From the NCBI RefSeq assembly GCF_007994225.1, contig NZ_VLLL01000005.1:1535142-1599141 (forward strand): a stretch of DNA of 64,000 nt. The letters run 5' to 3'. Position 1 is the stretch's first letter; each line of letters begins with the position of its first letter. This DNA is from Stackebrandtia albiflava. GTDB taxonomy: Bacteria > Actinomycetota > Actinomycetes > Mycobacteriales > Micromonosporaceae. The translations under genes were made by a program, and so were the position numbers. The notes beneath the pieces were generated by a model. That model did not search any database. It was not told the DNA's origin and worked only from the letters and a program-made list of their open reading frames with translations. Shown one piece after another: positions 33,866 to 42,212 of the stretch.

Positions 33866-33871
33866 TATGGT
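33866..33871 (+). promoter_or_regulatory. -10 box of leaderless DUF1801 gene
   Basis: TATGGT ends six bases before ATG 33878. Confidence 0.5.
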
Positions 33872-33877
33872 GACCGC

Positions 33878-34243
33878 ATGGTGCGTAGCGAGGCGACCGA
33901 CGTGGACGAATACCTGGCCCTGGCCGCACCCGACCGCGTCGAGGTGCTGACCGCGCTGCGGCGGCTGTGCCGGACCGAACTGACCGGGTACCGGGAGAAG
34001 ATGGCGTACGGGATGCCGGCGTACACGCGGGACGGAGTCGTCGAGATCGCCTTCGCCGCCCAGAAACGGCACCTGGCGATCTACCTGATGCGCCCCGACG
34101 TGCGCGAGGCGTTCGCCGCGCGTCTGGCCGGACACGACGTCGGCAAGGGGTGCCTGCGGTTCCGGACACCGCGCGACGTCGACCTCGACCTGGTCGGGGA
34201 CCTGCTTCGGGCGACCGCCGCCACCCACGGGACCGCCTGCTGA
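33878..34243 (+). CDS. DUF1801 domain protein (YdhG/YjbR-like)
   Basis: A 121-residue protein of the DUF1801/YdhG type. It has RVEVLTALRRLCRTEL, then the signature REKMAYGMPAYTRDG and FAAQKRHLAIYLM, with GKGCLRFRTPRDVDLDLVGDLL near the end. The fold is known from structural studies of relatives but no activity is established. It starts at a leaderless-type ATG. It is monocistronic between the MerR gene and the thioesterase gene. Confidence 0.83.
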   Translation: MVRSEATDVDEYLALAAPDRVEVLTALRRLCRTELTGYREKMAYGMPAYTRDGVVEIAFAAQKRHLAIYLMRPDVREAFAARLAGHDVGKGCLRFRTPRDVDLDLVGDLLRATAATHGTAC

Positions 34244-34401
34244 GACCACGGACCGGTGGCGCGTGGTCAGGTGGAGTCGCCCCGGCGTCACACGGCGATG
34301 CCGGACCCGTCCACACCGCGGCGACCGTCGATGCGCGACGGGCGCACGGGAGGGCATGATCGACCGCGATCACTCACCGGTCGCACCCACCAGGAGGTCC
34401 C

Positions 34402-35196
34402 ATGCCGCCGACTCCGCCGGCGTACTTCACCCGGCTCGACACCCACCGCTTCGCGCCCACCGGGCACGCCCAGGGCGCGTGGGCTTCCGACGAGCAGCAC
34501 TTCAGCCCGTTGGGCGGCCTCATCACCCACGCCGTGGAACGACACGCCCGCCTGGACGACCGCACCGGCACACTGCTGAGCCGCATCTCCTTCGACATCC
34601 TCGGGCGGCCTGCCCTCGACGCGTGCGAGATACACGTCGAGACGGTCCGGCCGGGACGCACCATCGAGTTGATCGAGGCGACCGCGCGCATCGGTGGGCG
34701 GCAGGTGGTGCGTGCCCGCGCGTGGTGCCTGGCTGCGCACGACACCGCCGCCGTCGCCGGTGGTGGACCCGACCGGCTTCCCCACCCACGTGACCTCGAC
34801 ACGTACCCGCTGTCGCAGGCGTGGCCCGGCGGGTACATCGCTTCGCTCGACTTCCGGCCCGTCACACCGCCGCGCCCCGGACGCACCCGCGGGTGGGTGT
34901 CGACCGGCCTGGACCTGGTCGCCGGTGAGAAGGCGGGACCGTACGCCCGGTACCTCGCCCTGGTCGACACCGCCAACGGCATCGCCGTGCGGCGGCCACC
35001 CACCGAATGGATGTTCCCCAACGTCGACCTCACCGTGCACCTGCACCGCCGCCCCGAAGGCGACTGGACCGGACTGGACACCACCGTCGTGTTCGGTGCG
35101 ACCGGTCTGGGGGTGACCGCCACCGTCCTGCACGACGTCACCGGACCGGTCGGATACGCCCAGCAGGCGCTGACAGTCCGGGCGTTGCCGGCGTGA
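34402..35196 (+). CDS. Double-hotdog thioesterase family protein
   Basis: A 264-residue protein with two hotdog halves. The first half includes HFSPLGGLITHAVERHAR and LSRISFDILGRPALDACEIHVETVRPG; the second ends WMFPNVDLTVHLHRRPEGDWTGL and the strand GVTATVLHDVTGPVGYAQQAL. This matches acyl-CoA thioesterase-like proteins (TesB-type arrangement). The acyl substrate is unknown. AGGAGG at 34392-34397 gives a well-spaced ribosome site for ATG 34402. No fatty-acid gene is next to it. The 221 bases that follow, before helR, hold no gene. Confidence 0.78.
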   Translation: MPPTPPAYFTRLDTHRFAPTGHAQGAWASDEQHFSPLGGLITHAVERHARLDDRTGTLLSRISFDILGRPALDACEIHVETVRPGRTIELIEATARIGGRQVVRARAWCLAAHDTAAVAGGGPDRLPHPRDLDTYPLSQAWPGGYIASLDFRPVTPPRPGRTRGWVSTGLDLVAGEKAGPYARYLALVDTANGIAVRRPPTEWMFPNVDLTVHLHRRPEGDWTGLDTTVVFGATGLGVTATVLHDVTGPVGYAQQALTVRALPA

Positions 35197-35417
35197 ATCG
35201 GGAAGTGCGGCCCGACCGGGCCTGAGAACGAAAAAGGCCGGGAGGTTCCCCCGGGCTCTTTCAATGTATAGCGCACGGCCCCCTTCACCAGGCACACCGG
35301 GGTCCCCGCGCGGCCGCGACCGTCCTGCACAATTGCCCGCCGAGACCAGATCACCACGACCGGGGGCGGGGTGGGAGCACGTGTGCCGGTGCCGCGGCGA
35401 CCCGCCCGGAGGTGCCC

Positions 35418-37589
35418 GTGACCCTGTCACACGAGCGGAGCCATGACGTGAACCTGCCGACCACCAGTGCGTTCAACCTGACCGACGACCTCGCGCACAA
35501 GGCCGATCCGAGACTGATCGCCGCCGACGAGAACCACTTCGCGGCCATCGCCGCCGGCCTGCGCCGGTCGATCGCGGAACTGACCGACCGGCGCGACGCC
35601 GCCCGAAAGGAACCCGCGGGGACCGGGCAGAAGGCGCTCGACCGGGACATGGAGATCCACCGGCTCACCGCCCGGCTGCGCACGCTGCGCCGGTTCGGAC
35701 TGGACCTGTGCCTGGGGCACATGGTCGGCGACGACGGCGAACCGGTGTACGTGGGACGGCTGGGACTCACCGACGACGAGGGACACCGGTTGCTGCTGGA
35801 CTGGCGCTCCCCTTCGGCCGAGCCGTTCTTCGGTGCCACCCACGCCAATCCGATGGGGCTGGTCAGCCGCCGCCGGTACCGATGGACCGACGGCCGCGTC
35901 AGCGACTACTGGGACGAGGTGTTCACCACCGAGGCGCTGGAGGACCACGCGGCCGCGCTCGACGACCAGTCGGCGTTCATCGCCAGCCTGGGCGCCAACC
36001 GTTCGGGCCGGATGCGCGACGTCCTGGGCACCATCCAGGCGGACCAGGACGCCGTCATCCGCGCCGGCTCCCGTGGCGCGCTGGTCGTGGACGGCGGCCC
36101 CGGCACCGGCAAGACGGTCGTGGCGTTGCACCGGTCGGCCTACCTGTTGTACGCCGATCCCCGCCTGGGGCACCGCAACGGTGGTGTCCTGTTCGTCGGC
36201 CCGCACGCGCCGTACCTGGCGTACGTGTCGGACGTACTGCCGGGCCTGGGCGAGGAGGGGGTGCAGACCTGCACCCTGCGGGACCTGGTGCCCGAGGGTG
36301 AGACCGCCGGTGAGGAACCGGATCCGCGGGTGGCGCGGCTGAAGTCGTCGGCGGCGCTGGTACGCGCCATCGACGCCGCCGTCGCGTTCTACGAGGAACC
36401 CCCCACCGAGGCGATGACGGTCGACACCCACTGGGCGCAGGTCCGGCTCACCGCCGCCGACTGGGCGAGGGCGTTCGATGCGGCCGAGCCGGGCACCCCG
36501 CACAACGAGGCACGTGACCAGGTCTGGGACGAACTGGTGGCGATCCTGAGGGACAAACACGACGACGAGATTCCCGAGGAGACGTTCCGCCGGTCGCTGG
36601 AGCGCAACCGTGAGTTGGCCACCGCCCTGCACCGGGCGTGGCCGTCACTGGAGGCGACCGACCTGGTGGGTGACCTGTGGACGGTCCCGGCGTACCTGCG
36701 TAAATGCGCGCCCTGGCTGAGCCGCGACGAGGTGCGGCGGCTGCAGCGCGCCGACGCCGCGGCGTGGACGGTGTCGGACCTGCCGTTGCTGGACGCCGCG
36801 AGGCAGCGGCTCGGTGACTCCGGGCTGTCGCGGCGCCGGCGCGCCCGCGAGAAGTCGCTCGCGGCCGAACGCGAGCAGCGGGCCCGGGTCATCGAGGATC
36901 TCCTGGAGGCCGAGTACGACAACGAGGGCGCGATGATCATGTTGCACGGGCAGGACCTGAAGGACGCCCTGTTGGACGACACCTCTCCCCACCTGGTGGA
37001 CCGGCTCGCGGGGCCGTTCGCGCACGTCGTCGTCGACGAGGCGCAGGAACTCACCGACGCCGAATGGCAGATGTTGTTGCTGCGGTGTCCGTCGCGCAGT
37101 TTCACGATCGTCGGGGACCGCGCCCAGGCCAGGCACGGGTTCACCGAATCGTGGCGGGAACGTCTGGAACGGGTCGGCTTCGACCGGATCGAGATGGCGT
37201 CGCTGAGCATCAACTACCGCACCCCGGAGGAGGTCATGGCCGAGGCCGAACCGGTGATCCGTGCCGTACTCCCCGACGCCAACGTGCCGACGTCGATCCG
37301 CAGCAACGGCATCGCCGTGCGGTACGGAGCGGTCGCGGAGTTGCCGTCGATCCTCGACGAATGGCTCACCGACAATCCCGAAGGCGTGGCGTGTGTCATC
37401 GGGGATTCGACGTTCACCGCGACGTCCCGCGTCCGTTCGTTGACACCGGAGTTGTCCAAGGGCCTGGAGTTCGACCTGGTCGTGCTCGTCGACCCGCACG
37501 CGTTCGGTGAGGGCGTCGAGGGCGCCGTCGACCGTTACGTGGCGATGACGCGCGCCACGCAACGGCTCGTGGTGCTCACCGGCGACTGA
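35418..37589 (+). CDS. helR: HelR/HelD-type RNA polymerase recycling ATPase
   Basis: A 723-residue superfamily-1 ATPase of the HelD class. Walker A is GGPGTGKTVVALHR (G226-T233, K232), Walker B VVVDEAQEL, and the motor motifs SINYRTPEE and LTPELSKGLEFDLVV follow. The N-terminal arm with coiled-coil content (LRRSIAELTDRRDAARKE) and LLLDWRSPSAEPFF are typical of HelD/HelR. HelR proteins displace rifamycins from RNA polymerase and recycle stalled enzyme. GTG 35418 is chosen because GGAGG is five bases upstream. The rifamycin-associated palindrome known before many rifamycin-inducible genes was not found upstream, so induction by rifamycin is not predicted. Confidence 0.88.
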   Translation: MTLSHERSHDVNLPTTSAFNLTDDLAHKADPRLIAADENHFAAIAAGLRRSIAELTDRRDAARKEPAGTGQKALDRDMEIHRLTARLRTLRRFGLDLCLGHMVGDDGEPVYVGRLGLTDDEGHRLLLDWRSPSAEPFFGATHANPMGLVSRRRYRWTDGRVSDYWDEVFTTEALEDHAAALDDQSAFIASLGANRSGRMRDVLGTIQADQDAVIRAGSRGALVVDGGPGTGKTVVALHRSAYLLYADPRLGHRNGGVLFVGPHAPYLAYVSDVLPGLGEEGVQTCTLRDLVPEGETAGEEPDPRVARLKSSAALVRAIDAAVAFYEEPPTEAMTVDTHWAQVRLTAADWARAFDAAEPGTPHNEARDQVWDELVAILRDKHDDEIPEETFRRSLERNRELATALHRAWPSLEATDLVGDLWTVPAYLRKCAPWLSRDEVRRLQRADAAAWTVSDLPLLDAARQRLGDSGLSRRRRAREKSLAAEREQRARVIEDLLEAEYDNEGAMIMLHGQDLKDALLDDTSPHLVDRLAGPFAHVVVDEAQELTDAEWQMLLLRCPSRSFTIVGDRAQARHGFTESWRERLERVGFDRIEMASLSINYRTPEEVMAEAEPVIRAVLPDANVPTSIRSNGIAVRYGAVAELPSILDEWLTDNPEGVACVIGDSTFTATSRVRSLTPELSKGLEFDLVVLVDPHAFGEGVEGAVDRYVAMTRATQRLVVLTGD

Positions 37590-37975
37590 CATCCCGCGAG
37601 TGAAGGGCTCCGACCGTCGTCAGTGGAGCCCGCCGGGCCGGGACGGCCACGACCGGATCGTTCCACGTGCCCCGACCCGTGCGGATCGGGCCGCCCGCGA
37701 CGTCCTCGCCGGGGACCGCGTCGACATCGATCACCTGGGACGCTCGCCGTGGGTTCCACGCGGTGGCGAGCCGGCGTCGTGGGGCACCACGTCGTGCGCG
37801 GGAGCCGCCGACCGGTCGACTCCGGGCCCGGCGGACGGTACGGAGCATCGGTCGCTCCGCAGGTTCATGGATTCTTCATGGAAACGCCGTAGGCCGCTTA
37901 TTGAACCGCCTGACAGCCTGACGACTCGCCGGGTGGCATGGGTCCGCCCGGTTTCCGTCGAATAAGAGGTGTGAC
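37590..37975. other. 386-bp intergenic region upstream of peptide A
   Basis: A 121-codon + frame covers most of the region but has low-complexity content, no ribosome site and no domain, and is not called. The right half is less GC-rich and contains an 11-bp-phased direct repeat and the tandem CCTGACAG/CCTGACGA at 37909-37924. Confidence 0.45.
37863..37884 (+). promoter_or_regulatory. 11-bp tandem repeat (PHO-box-like) upstream of peptide A
   Basis: GTTCATGGATT (37863-37873) is followed directly by CTTCATGGAAA (37874-37884), giving the octamer TTCATGGA twice with an 11-bp period. OmpR-type regulators such as PhoP bind 11-base direct repeats with a GTTCA core. The site is about 92 bases before the peptide start. 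Confidence 0.4.
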
Positions 37976-38173
37976 TTGAAACTGTTCGCGACGATCGGCG
38001 ACCTGATGCTGTCGAAGGTCCTCCCCCACGAGTCGGCGTCGGCGGCGTGCCCCACACGGAGCTGGTACCAGTACAAGTGCGTCCAGGGACGCCGCCGGCT
38101 GCGCCGCCGCTGCACCGACACGCCGCAGTGCACCACCACCTGCACGGCGTGGACGTACTACAGCATGTGCTGA
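37976..38173 (+). CDS. Cysteine-rich small peptide A, paralogue of peptide B
   Basis: A 65-residue peptide with six cysteines (C25, C35, C46, C52, C56, C65). The first 24 residues (MKLFATIGDLMLSKVLPHES then ASAA) form a possible amphipathic leader; no hydrophobic secretion signal is present. The rest is basic and cysteine-rich, with SWYQYKC, GRRRLRRRC, CTTTCTAW and a terminal MC. A second gene at 61761 shares about 25 of 65 residues and all six cysteines. The start is TTG 37976 with GAGG at five to eight bases, and a 19-bp hairpin follows the stop. Role unknown: a RiPP or disulfide-rich bacteriocin-like product is possible. No modification enzyme is adjacent. Confidence 0.65.
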   Translation: MKLFATIGDLMLSKVLPHESASAACPTRSWYQYKCVQGRRRLRRRCTDTPQCTTTCTAWTYYSMC

Positions 38174-38184
38174 TGCGATGAACA

Positions 38185-38228
38185 CCCGAATCGGCCCGTG
38201 ACCGGCACAGGTCACGGGCCGATTCGGG
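38185..38228 (+). terminator. 19-bp perfect terminator hairpin after peptide A
   Basis: CCCGAATCGGCCCGTGACC at 38185-38203 pairs fully with 38210-38228 across a 6-base loop, twelve bases after the peptide stop. It is the longest perfect stem found in the window outside the ArsR operator, which supports transcription of the small gene. Confidence 0.75.
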
Positions 38229-38469
38229 TTCGGGGCCGTACGGTACGTCGGCGGCCGAGCCCGGCGAGGAGGCGCCGCACGCCGGCCGGGCACCCCATCG
38301 CGGTGAAGCCGCCGCCTCCGGGCTTCGACCGATGCCTCATGTCGGTGCGGCCGGGTGACGCACCGACGGTGTGATGTCGCGCGCGGAACACCGCCACACG
38401 CGTCGGCGGTCCGGCGGGGCGTTCGTCGCGGAGGGTCCCGATGTCGGCGGCGTGTGGCATGATCGGCCT

Positions 38470-38889
38470 GTGACCGGCAAGACCACCACCGAACAGCGCC
38501 TGCGCGACCTGGCCCTGCTGCGTCGTGTCCGCGACCGCATCGACCGGGACTACGCCGCACCGCTCGACGTCGAGGCGCTCGCGCGCGGGGTACACATGTC
38601 GGCGGGCCACCTCAGCCGCGAGTTCCGCAACGCCTACGGCGAATCGCCGTACAGCTACCTCATGACACGGCGCATCGAACGGGCGATGGCGCTGCTCCGG
38701 AAGGGTGACATGACCGTCACCGAGACGTGTTTCGCGGTGGGTTGCTCCTCGCTGGGCACGTTCAGCACCCGGTTCACCGAACTCGTCGGGATATCCCCCG
38801 GCGCATACCGGCGCCAGGCGGCACGGACCACGGCGGGCATCCCCTCATGTATGGCGAAGAAGGTCACCAGACCCGTCAGAAGCCGATAG
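38470..38889 (+). CDS. AraC-family transcriptional regulator
   Basis: A 139-residue regulator that is almost only the DNA-binding domain: a first HTH (APLDVEALARGVHMSAGHLSREFRNAYGESPYSYLMTRRIERAM) at about 25-70 and a second (MTVTETCFAVGCSSLGTFSTRFTELVGISPGAYRR) at 75-115, the standard pair of AraC helices. There is no ligand-binding domain. GTG 38470 is chosen at the family start; CATGAT ends six bases upstream. The VOC gene 29 bases downstream is a very common partner of such short AraC proteins and is its likely target. Confidence 0.87.
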   Translation: MTGKTTTEQRLRDLALLRRVRDRIDRDYAAPLDVEALARGVHMSAGHLSREFRNAYGESPYSYLMTRRIERAMALLRKGDMTVTETCFAVGCSSLGTFSTRFTELVGISPGAYRRQAARTTAGIPSCMAKKVTRPVRSR

Positions 38890-38917
38890 GCCGACGCACG
38901 ACACCGAGGTGGGGGCA

Positions 38918-39328
38918 ATGGACATCAGGATTCACCACTCGTTCCTTCCACACGACGACGGAGAGGCCGCCCTGCGCTTCTACCGTGACGTCCTGGGTTT
39001 CGAGGTACGCAACGACGTCGCCTACGACGACATGAGGTGGTTGACCGTCGGGCCGCCCGGCCAACCGGAGACCTCGGTGGTGCTGTACCCGCCGGGGGCC
39101 GACCCGGGCGTCACCGACGCCGAACGCGACGTCATCCGGCAGATGATGGCCAAGGGCACCTTCGCCACGCTCGTCCTGGCGACCCCGGACGTGGACGAGG
39201 CGTTCACGCGGATCTCCGCCGCCGGCGCCGAGGTGGTGCAGGAACCCACCGACCAGCCGTACGGGGTACGCGACTGCGCCTTCCGGGACCCGGCGGGGAA
39301 CCACATCCGCATCAACCGGCGGGACTGA
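38918..39328 (+). CDS. VOC family protein, partner of the AraC regulator
   Basis: A 136-residue VOC protein: MDIRIHHSFLPHDDGEAALRFYRDVLGFEVRNDV at the start, LATPDVDEAFTRISAAGAEVVQEPTDQPYGVRDCAFRDPAGNHIRI at the end, which read as two half-domains with the DPAGNHIR closing strand. It follows the AraC gene by 28 bases with a GAGGTGG ribosome site, so the two form an operon. Homologous pairs are frequent in actinomycetes; the substrate is unknown. Confidence 0.85.
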   Translation: MDIRIHHSFLPHDDGEAALRFYRDVLGFEVRNDVAYDDMRWLTVGPPGQPETSVVLYPPGADPGVTDAERDVIRQMMAKGTFATLVLATPDVDEAFTRISAAGAEVVQEPTDQPYGVRDCAFRDPAGNHIRINRRD

Positions 39329-39354
39329 GTCCGCCACCGGCACGGCTCCACCGA

Positions 39355-39360
39355 TACGAT
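39355..39360 (+). promoter_or_regulatory. -10 box of leaderless integrase gene
   Basis: TACGAT ends seven bases before ATG 39368. The upstream ATG at 39359 overlaps this box, which is why the downstream codon is preferred as start. Confidence 0.5.
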
Positions 39361-39367
39361 GGCCCGC

Positions 39368-40324
39368 ATGCTGCCAGAACCGATCGGCGGCCGTGCCGTG
39401 GAAGTCGCCTCGACCGATCCCTATCGGACCTACCTGTCGGGTCTGTCGAGTGAGGAGTCCCGCCGGACGATGGCCGGATGCCTGGACCGCATCGCCAGGA
39501 TGCAGACCGGTGACCCGTCCGCGTCCGGTGCCGGTCAACCCTGGCACCTGTTGCGTTACACCCACACCACCGCCATCCGCGCCGCGATGCTGCGGACCGG
39601 CTGGTCGGGGTCGTACGTCAACAAGCACCTGGTGGCGCTGCGCAGGGTGCTGCAGGAGGCGTGGCGGTTGGGGCTGATGACCGCCGAGCAGTACCAGCAG
39701 GCCGCCGACCTGCCGGCCGTCGCCCACCACCGCGTCCCGGCCGGAGCCCACGTCCCCAAGGAGGTGCTGTCGGCGCTGTTGGCGGCCTGCGACCTGGAGG
39801 ACTCCATCACCGGGCACCGCGACGCGGCCGTCGTGGCCGTCCTGTACTCCACCGGGTGCCGCCGCGCCGAACTGGCGAAACTCACACTCGCCGACTACGA
39901 CCCCGCCGACCGCAGCCTCCTGGTGGCCGGCAAGGGCGACAAGCAGCGCCACGTCTATCTGACCGCCCAGGCCGTCACCCGGCTGCATCGGTGGCTGGCG
40001 TGGCGGGGCCGCCGAGAGGGCGCACTGTTCAGTCCGGTGAGCCGCGCCGGACGCATCAGGCTCCGGGACGGGCGGCCCGCCGCGATGACCGGTCAGGCCG
40101 TCGCCGACATCCTCCACCGCAGGGGAGAACAGGCCGGTATCGGCCGCTACACGCCTCACGACCTGCGCCGGACCTTCATCGGCGACCTGCTCGACGCCGG
40201 CGTGGACCTGGCGACCGCGCAACAGCTCGTCGGGCACTCCTCCCCCGACACCACCGCCCGGTACGACCGCCGACCCGGCAGGCGGCGACGCGACGCCGTC
40301 GACCGGTTGCACCTGCCGGAGTGA
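39368..40324 (+). CDS. Tyrosine recombinase / XerC-D-like integrase
   Basis: A 318-residue recombinase. The N-terminal core-binding domain covers residues 15-115. All catalytic residues are seen: R165 in TGCRRAELA, K192 in GKGDKQRHV, H264 and R267 in TPHDLRRTF, H290 in VGHSSPDTTARY and the nucleophile Y299. It is complete and probably active. No excisionase, replication gene, phage gene or repeated attachment site was noticed around it, so it does not mark an evident mobile element. The small size and motif spacing resemble XerC/XerD-like orphan recombinases of actinomycetes. Confidence 0.87.
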   Translation: MLPEPIGGRAVEVASTDPYRTYLSGLSSEESRRTMAGCLDRIARMQTGDPSASGAGQPWHLLRYTHTTAIRAAMLRTGWSGSYVNKHLVALRRVLQEAWRLGLMTAEQYQQAADLPAVAHHRVPAGAHVPKEVLSALLAACDLEDSITGHRDAAVVAVLYSTGCRRAELAKLTLADYDPADRSLLVAGKGDKQRHVYLTAQAVTRLHRWLAWRGRREGALFSPVSRAGRIRLRDGRPAAMTGQAVADILHRRGEQAGIGRYTPHDLRRTFIGDLLDAGVDLATAQQLVGHSSPDTTARYDRRPGRRRRDAVDRLHLPE

Positions 40325-40574
40325 GCCCGCGACGACACGCACTACCGGCCCGCCGGGTGGTCCTCCCGGGAGTCGGCGCCGGGCCGGTTCCCGCGGGGAC
40401 GGCGGGCAAACCACGCCCCACGGGAACCAGGCGCCTGCATGCCGGCGACGAGGATCGGGGACGTCACGTTCGCGCCTCCTGTCCGGTCCGCACCGCCACG
40501 GTACTGGGATGCTGGTGCCGGGACCGCGCGTGCGTGAATGCGAACTTGGACGACTCTGGAGGTGTGGGACGGCA

Positions 40575-41459
40575 GTGGATGAGGACACCGGGCTGGCGGA
40601 ACGGTTCGAGCGGCAACGACCCCGGTTGCGCGCCATGGCCTACCGGATGTTGGGCTCCCTCAGCGAGGCCGACGACGCGGTCCAGAACGCCTGGCTGCGC
40701 GCCGCCGCGGCCGACACCGGCGACGTCGCCAACCTCGCCGCGTGGCTGACCACGGTCGTGACCCGCACCTGCCTGAACACCCTGCGGACCCGGCGTCGGC
40801 GGCGCGAGGAACCGTGGGACCACCGCGTCCCGGATCCGGTGGTGGCTCCCGCCGCCGGAGGCGACCCCGAGTACCAGGCCGTGGTGTCGGACTCGGTGGG
40901 ACTGGCGTTGATGGTGGTCCTCGATGAGTTGAACCCGCTGGAACGGGTCGCGTTCGTCCTGCACGACCTGTTCTCGGTGCCGTACGAGACCGTCGCCGGG
41001 ATCGTGGCGCGTTCCCCCGACGCGACGCGGCAGCTCGCCAGTCGGGCCCGCCGCCGGGTCGACGGCCGGGCGCCCCGGCCGGACAACGATCTCCAGACGC
41101 AACGCGACGTCGTCGACGCGTTCTTCGCCGCCTCCCGCGACGGCGACTTCGAAGCCCTCATGGCGCTGCTGGCGCCCGACGTGGTGCTGCGGTCCGACGG
41201 CGGGGACGCCCGGCCGCGCCTGAACCTGCTGCTGCGCGGGCCGCGAGAGGTCACCGCGCAGGCGTCGCTCACCCGGACGCTGGCACCGTTCGTACGCCCG
41301 GCACTGATCAACGGCACGGCCGGTGTCGTGGTGGTCGCGCAGGGCCGCCCGCTGTCGGTGATGGCGTTCACCGTCGTGTCGGGACGGATCACCACCATCG
41401 ACGTCCTCGCCGACCCCGACCGGCTCACCGCGCTGGGGGTGGCACGGGTCGCGGAGTGA
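40575..41459 (+). CDS. ECF41-type sigma factor (SigJ-like), orphan
   Basis: A 294-residue sigma factor. Region 2 reads MAYRMLGSLSEADDAVQNAWLRA and region 4 RVAFVLHDLFSVPYETVAGIVARSPDATRQLASRARRRV. A SnoaL-like domain follows (DVVDAFFAASRDGDFEALMALLAPDVVLRSDGG) with the conserved S-D-G-G element and a C-terminal ADPDRL close to the ECF41 NPDKL motif. Unlike the one at 24.2 kb it has no decarboxylase/oxidoreductase/epimerase partner next to it. GTG 40575 is the best start available, with GGAGGTG about 11 bases upstream, which is long; the true start could be elsewhere nearby. Confidence 0.83.
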   Translation: MDEDTGLAERFERQRPRLRAMAYRMLGSLSEADDAVQNAWLRAAAADTGDVANLAAWLTTVVTRTCLNTLRTRRRRREEPWDHRVPDPVVAPAAGGDPEYQAVVSDSVGLALMVVLDELNPLERVAFVLHDLFSVPYETVAGIVARSPDATRQLASRARRRVDGRAPRPDNDLQTQRDVVDAFFAASRDGDFEALMALLAPDVVLRSDGGDARPRLNLLLRGPREVTAQASLTRTLAPFVRPALINGTAGVVVVAQGRPLSVMAFTVVSGRITTIDVLADPDRLTALGVARVAE

Positions 41460-41474
41460 CCGGCCACCGGGGCA

Positions 41475-41504
41475 AGACGTTCGTTCCCTCCGCAACGAAC
41501 GTCT
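41475..41504. terminator. Bidirectional terminator hairpin
   Basis: AGACGTTCGTT (41475-41485) and its reverse complement (41494-41504) around an 8-base loop, between the convergent sigma and acetyltransferase genes. Confidence 0.65.
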
Positions 41505-41513
41505 GCGCGTGAC

Positions 41514-42092
41514 CTACCAGCGTCGCCGCACGGTGCCCTTCGGGCCGGTCACCAGGCTCCGGGCCGGTACGTCGTCGGCCACGACCGCGCCGGCGGCGAC
41601 GACGGCGTCACGGCCGATGTGGACACCGGGCAGAATCGTGGCGCCCGCGCCGATCCACACGTTCTCCGCCACATCGATCGGCGCGCCGGTGAGGAAGTGT
41701 CGCCGTTCGCCGGGGTCCACCGGATGCCCCACCGTGATGAACGTGGCCTTGGGCCCGACCATGACGCCCTCACCCAACCTGATACCGGCGTAGTCGAGGA
41801 ATGTGCAGCCCTGGTTCACGAACACGCGCTCCGCGAAGTCCAGACGCAGACCGTGATCGGTGTAGAACGGCGGGTAGATCGTGACCCTCGGAGGCAGCGG
41901 ACGGCCCAGGATCTGCGCGAAGAGTGCCGCCTTAGCCGCCTCGTCGTCGAACGGGAGGACGTTGAGACGCGAGGTCAGCGCCGTAACCTGCAACACTCTT
42001 CCGCTCATCGCCCTGAACTCGGGGCCCAGGACGCGCTCCCCCCGGGCCAACAGCTGCGGGTCGTGGATCGGCATGAGGAGGTCGTCGGACAT
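41514..42092 (-). CDS. Sugar O-acetyltransferase, left-handed beta-helix (maltose/galactoside type)
   Basis: A 192-residue hexapeptide-repeat acetyltransferase. A maltose-transacetylase N-terminal cap (EFRAMSGRVLQVTALTSRLN) precedes the repeats. The catalytic region shows FVNQGCTFLDYAGIRLGEGVMVGPKATFITVGHPVDPGERR, with the active histidine in the GHP motif, and then VWIGAGATILPGVHIGRDAVVAAGAVVADDVPA. It should move an acetyl group from acetyl-CoA to a sugar hydroxyl. It stands alone; the start ATG 42092 has GACAAT six bases upstream. Confidence 0.86.
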   Translation of the reverse strand: MSDDLLMPIHDPQLLARGERVLGPEFRAMSGRVLQVTALTSRLNVLPFDDEAAKAALFAQILGRPLPPRVTIYPPFYTDHGLRLDFAERVFVNQGCTFLDYAGIRLGEGVMVGPKATFITVGHPVDPGERRHFLTGAPIDVAENVWIGAGATILPGVHIGRDAVVAAGAVVADDVPARSLVTGPKGTVRRRW

Positions 42093-42212
42093 CCGACGAT
42101 TGTCGCCTCACCCCCACCGAGGCCGCGGACCGGTCGGCGTACTCCGGATGCCGCCGGCCCGGTCACGCGTAATCGCGTTGCGGCGCGGGGCCGCCGGTCA
42201 GATGATGAAGCG

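Noticed and set aside
35236-35262. Hairpin-like GC stretch after the thioesterase gene
   Set aside because: Only five perfect base pairs with a mismatched inner part; not strong enough to call a terminator.
35197-35417. Possible rifamycin-associated element upstream of helR
   Set aside because: The 19-bp palindrome known for rifamycin-inducible genes was looked for and is not present; only a short CGGGG-T-CCCCG repeat is seen.
37600-37965. A 121-codon frame between helR and peptide A
   Set aside because: No ribosome site, no -10 box at leaderless distance, no recognisable domain, and composition like noncoding GC-rich DNA.
39359-39367. Upstream ATG as integrase start
   Set aside because: It overlaps a well-placed -10 box, and ATG 39368 is at the leaderless distance; the difference is only three residues.
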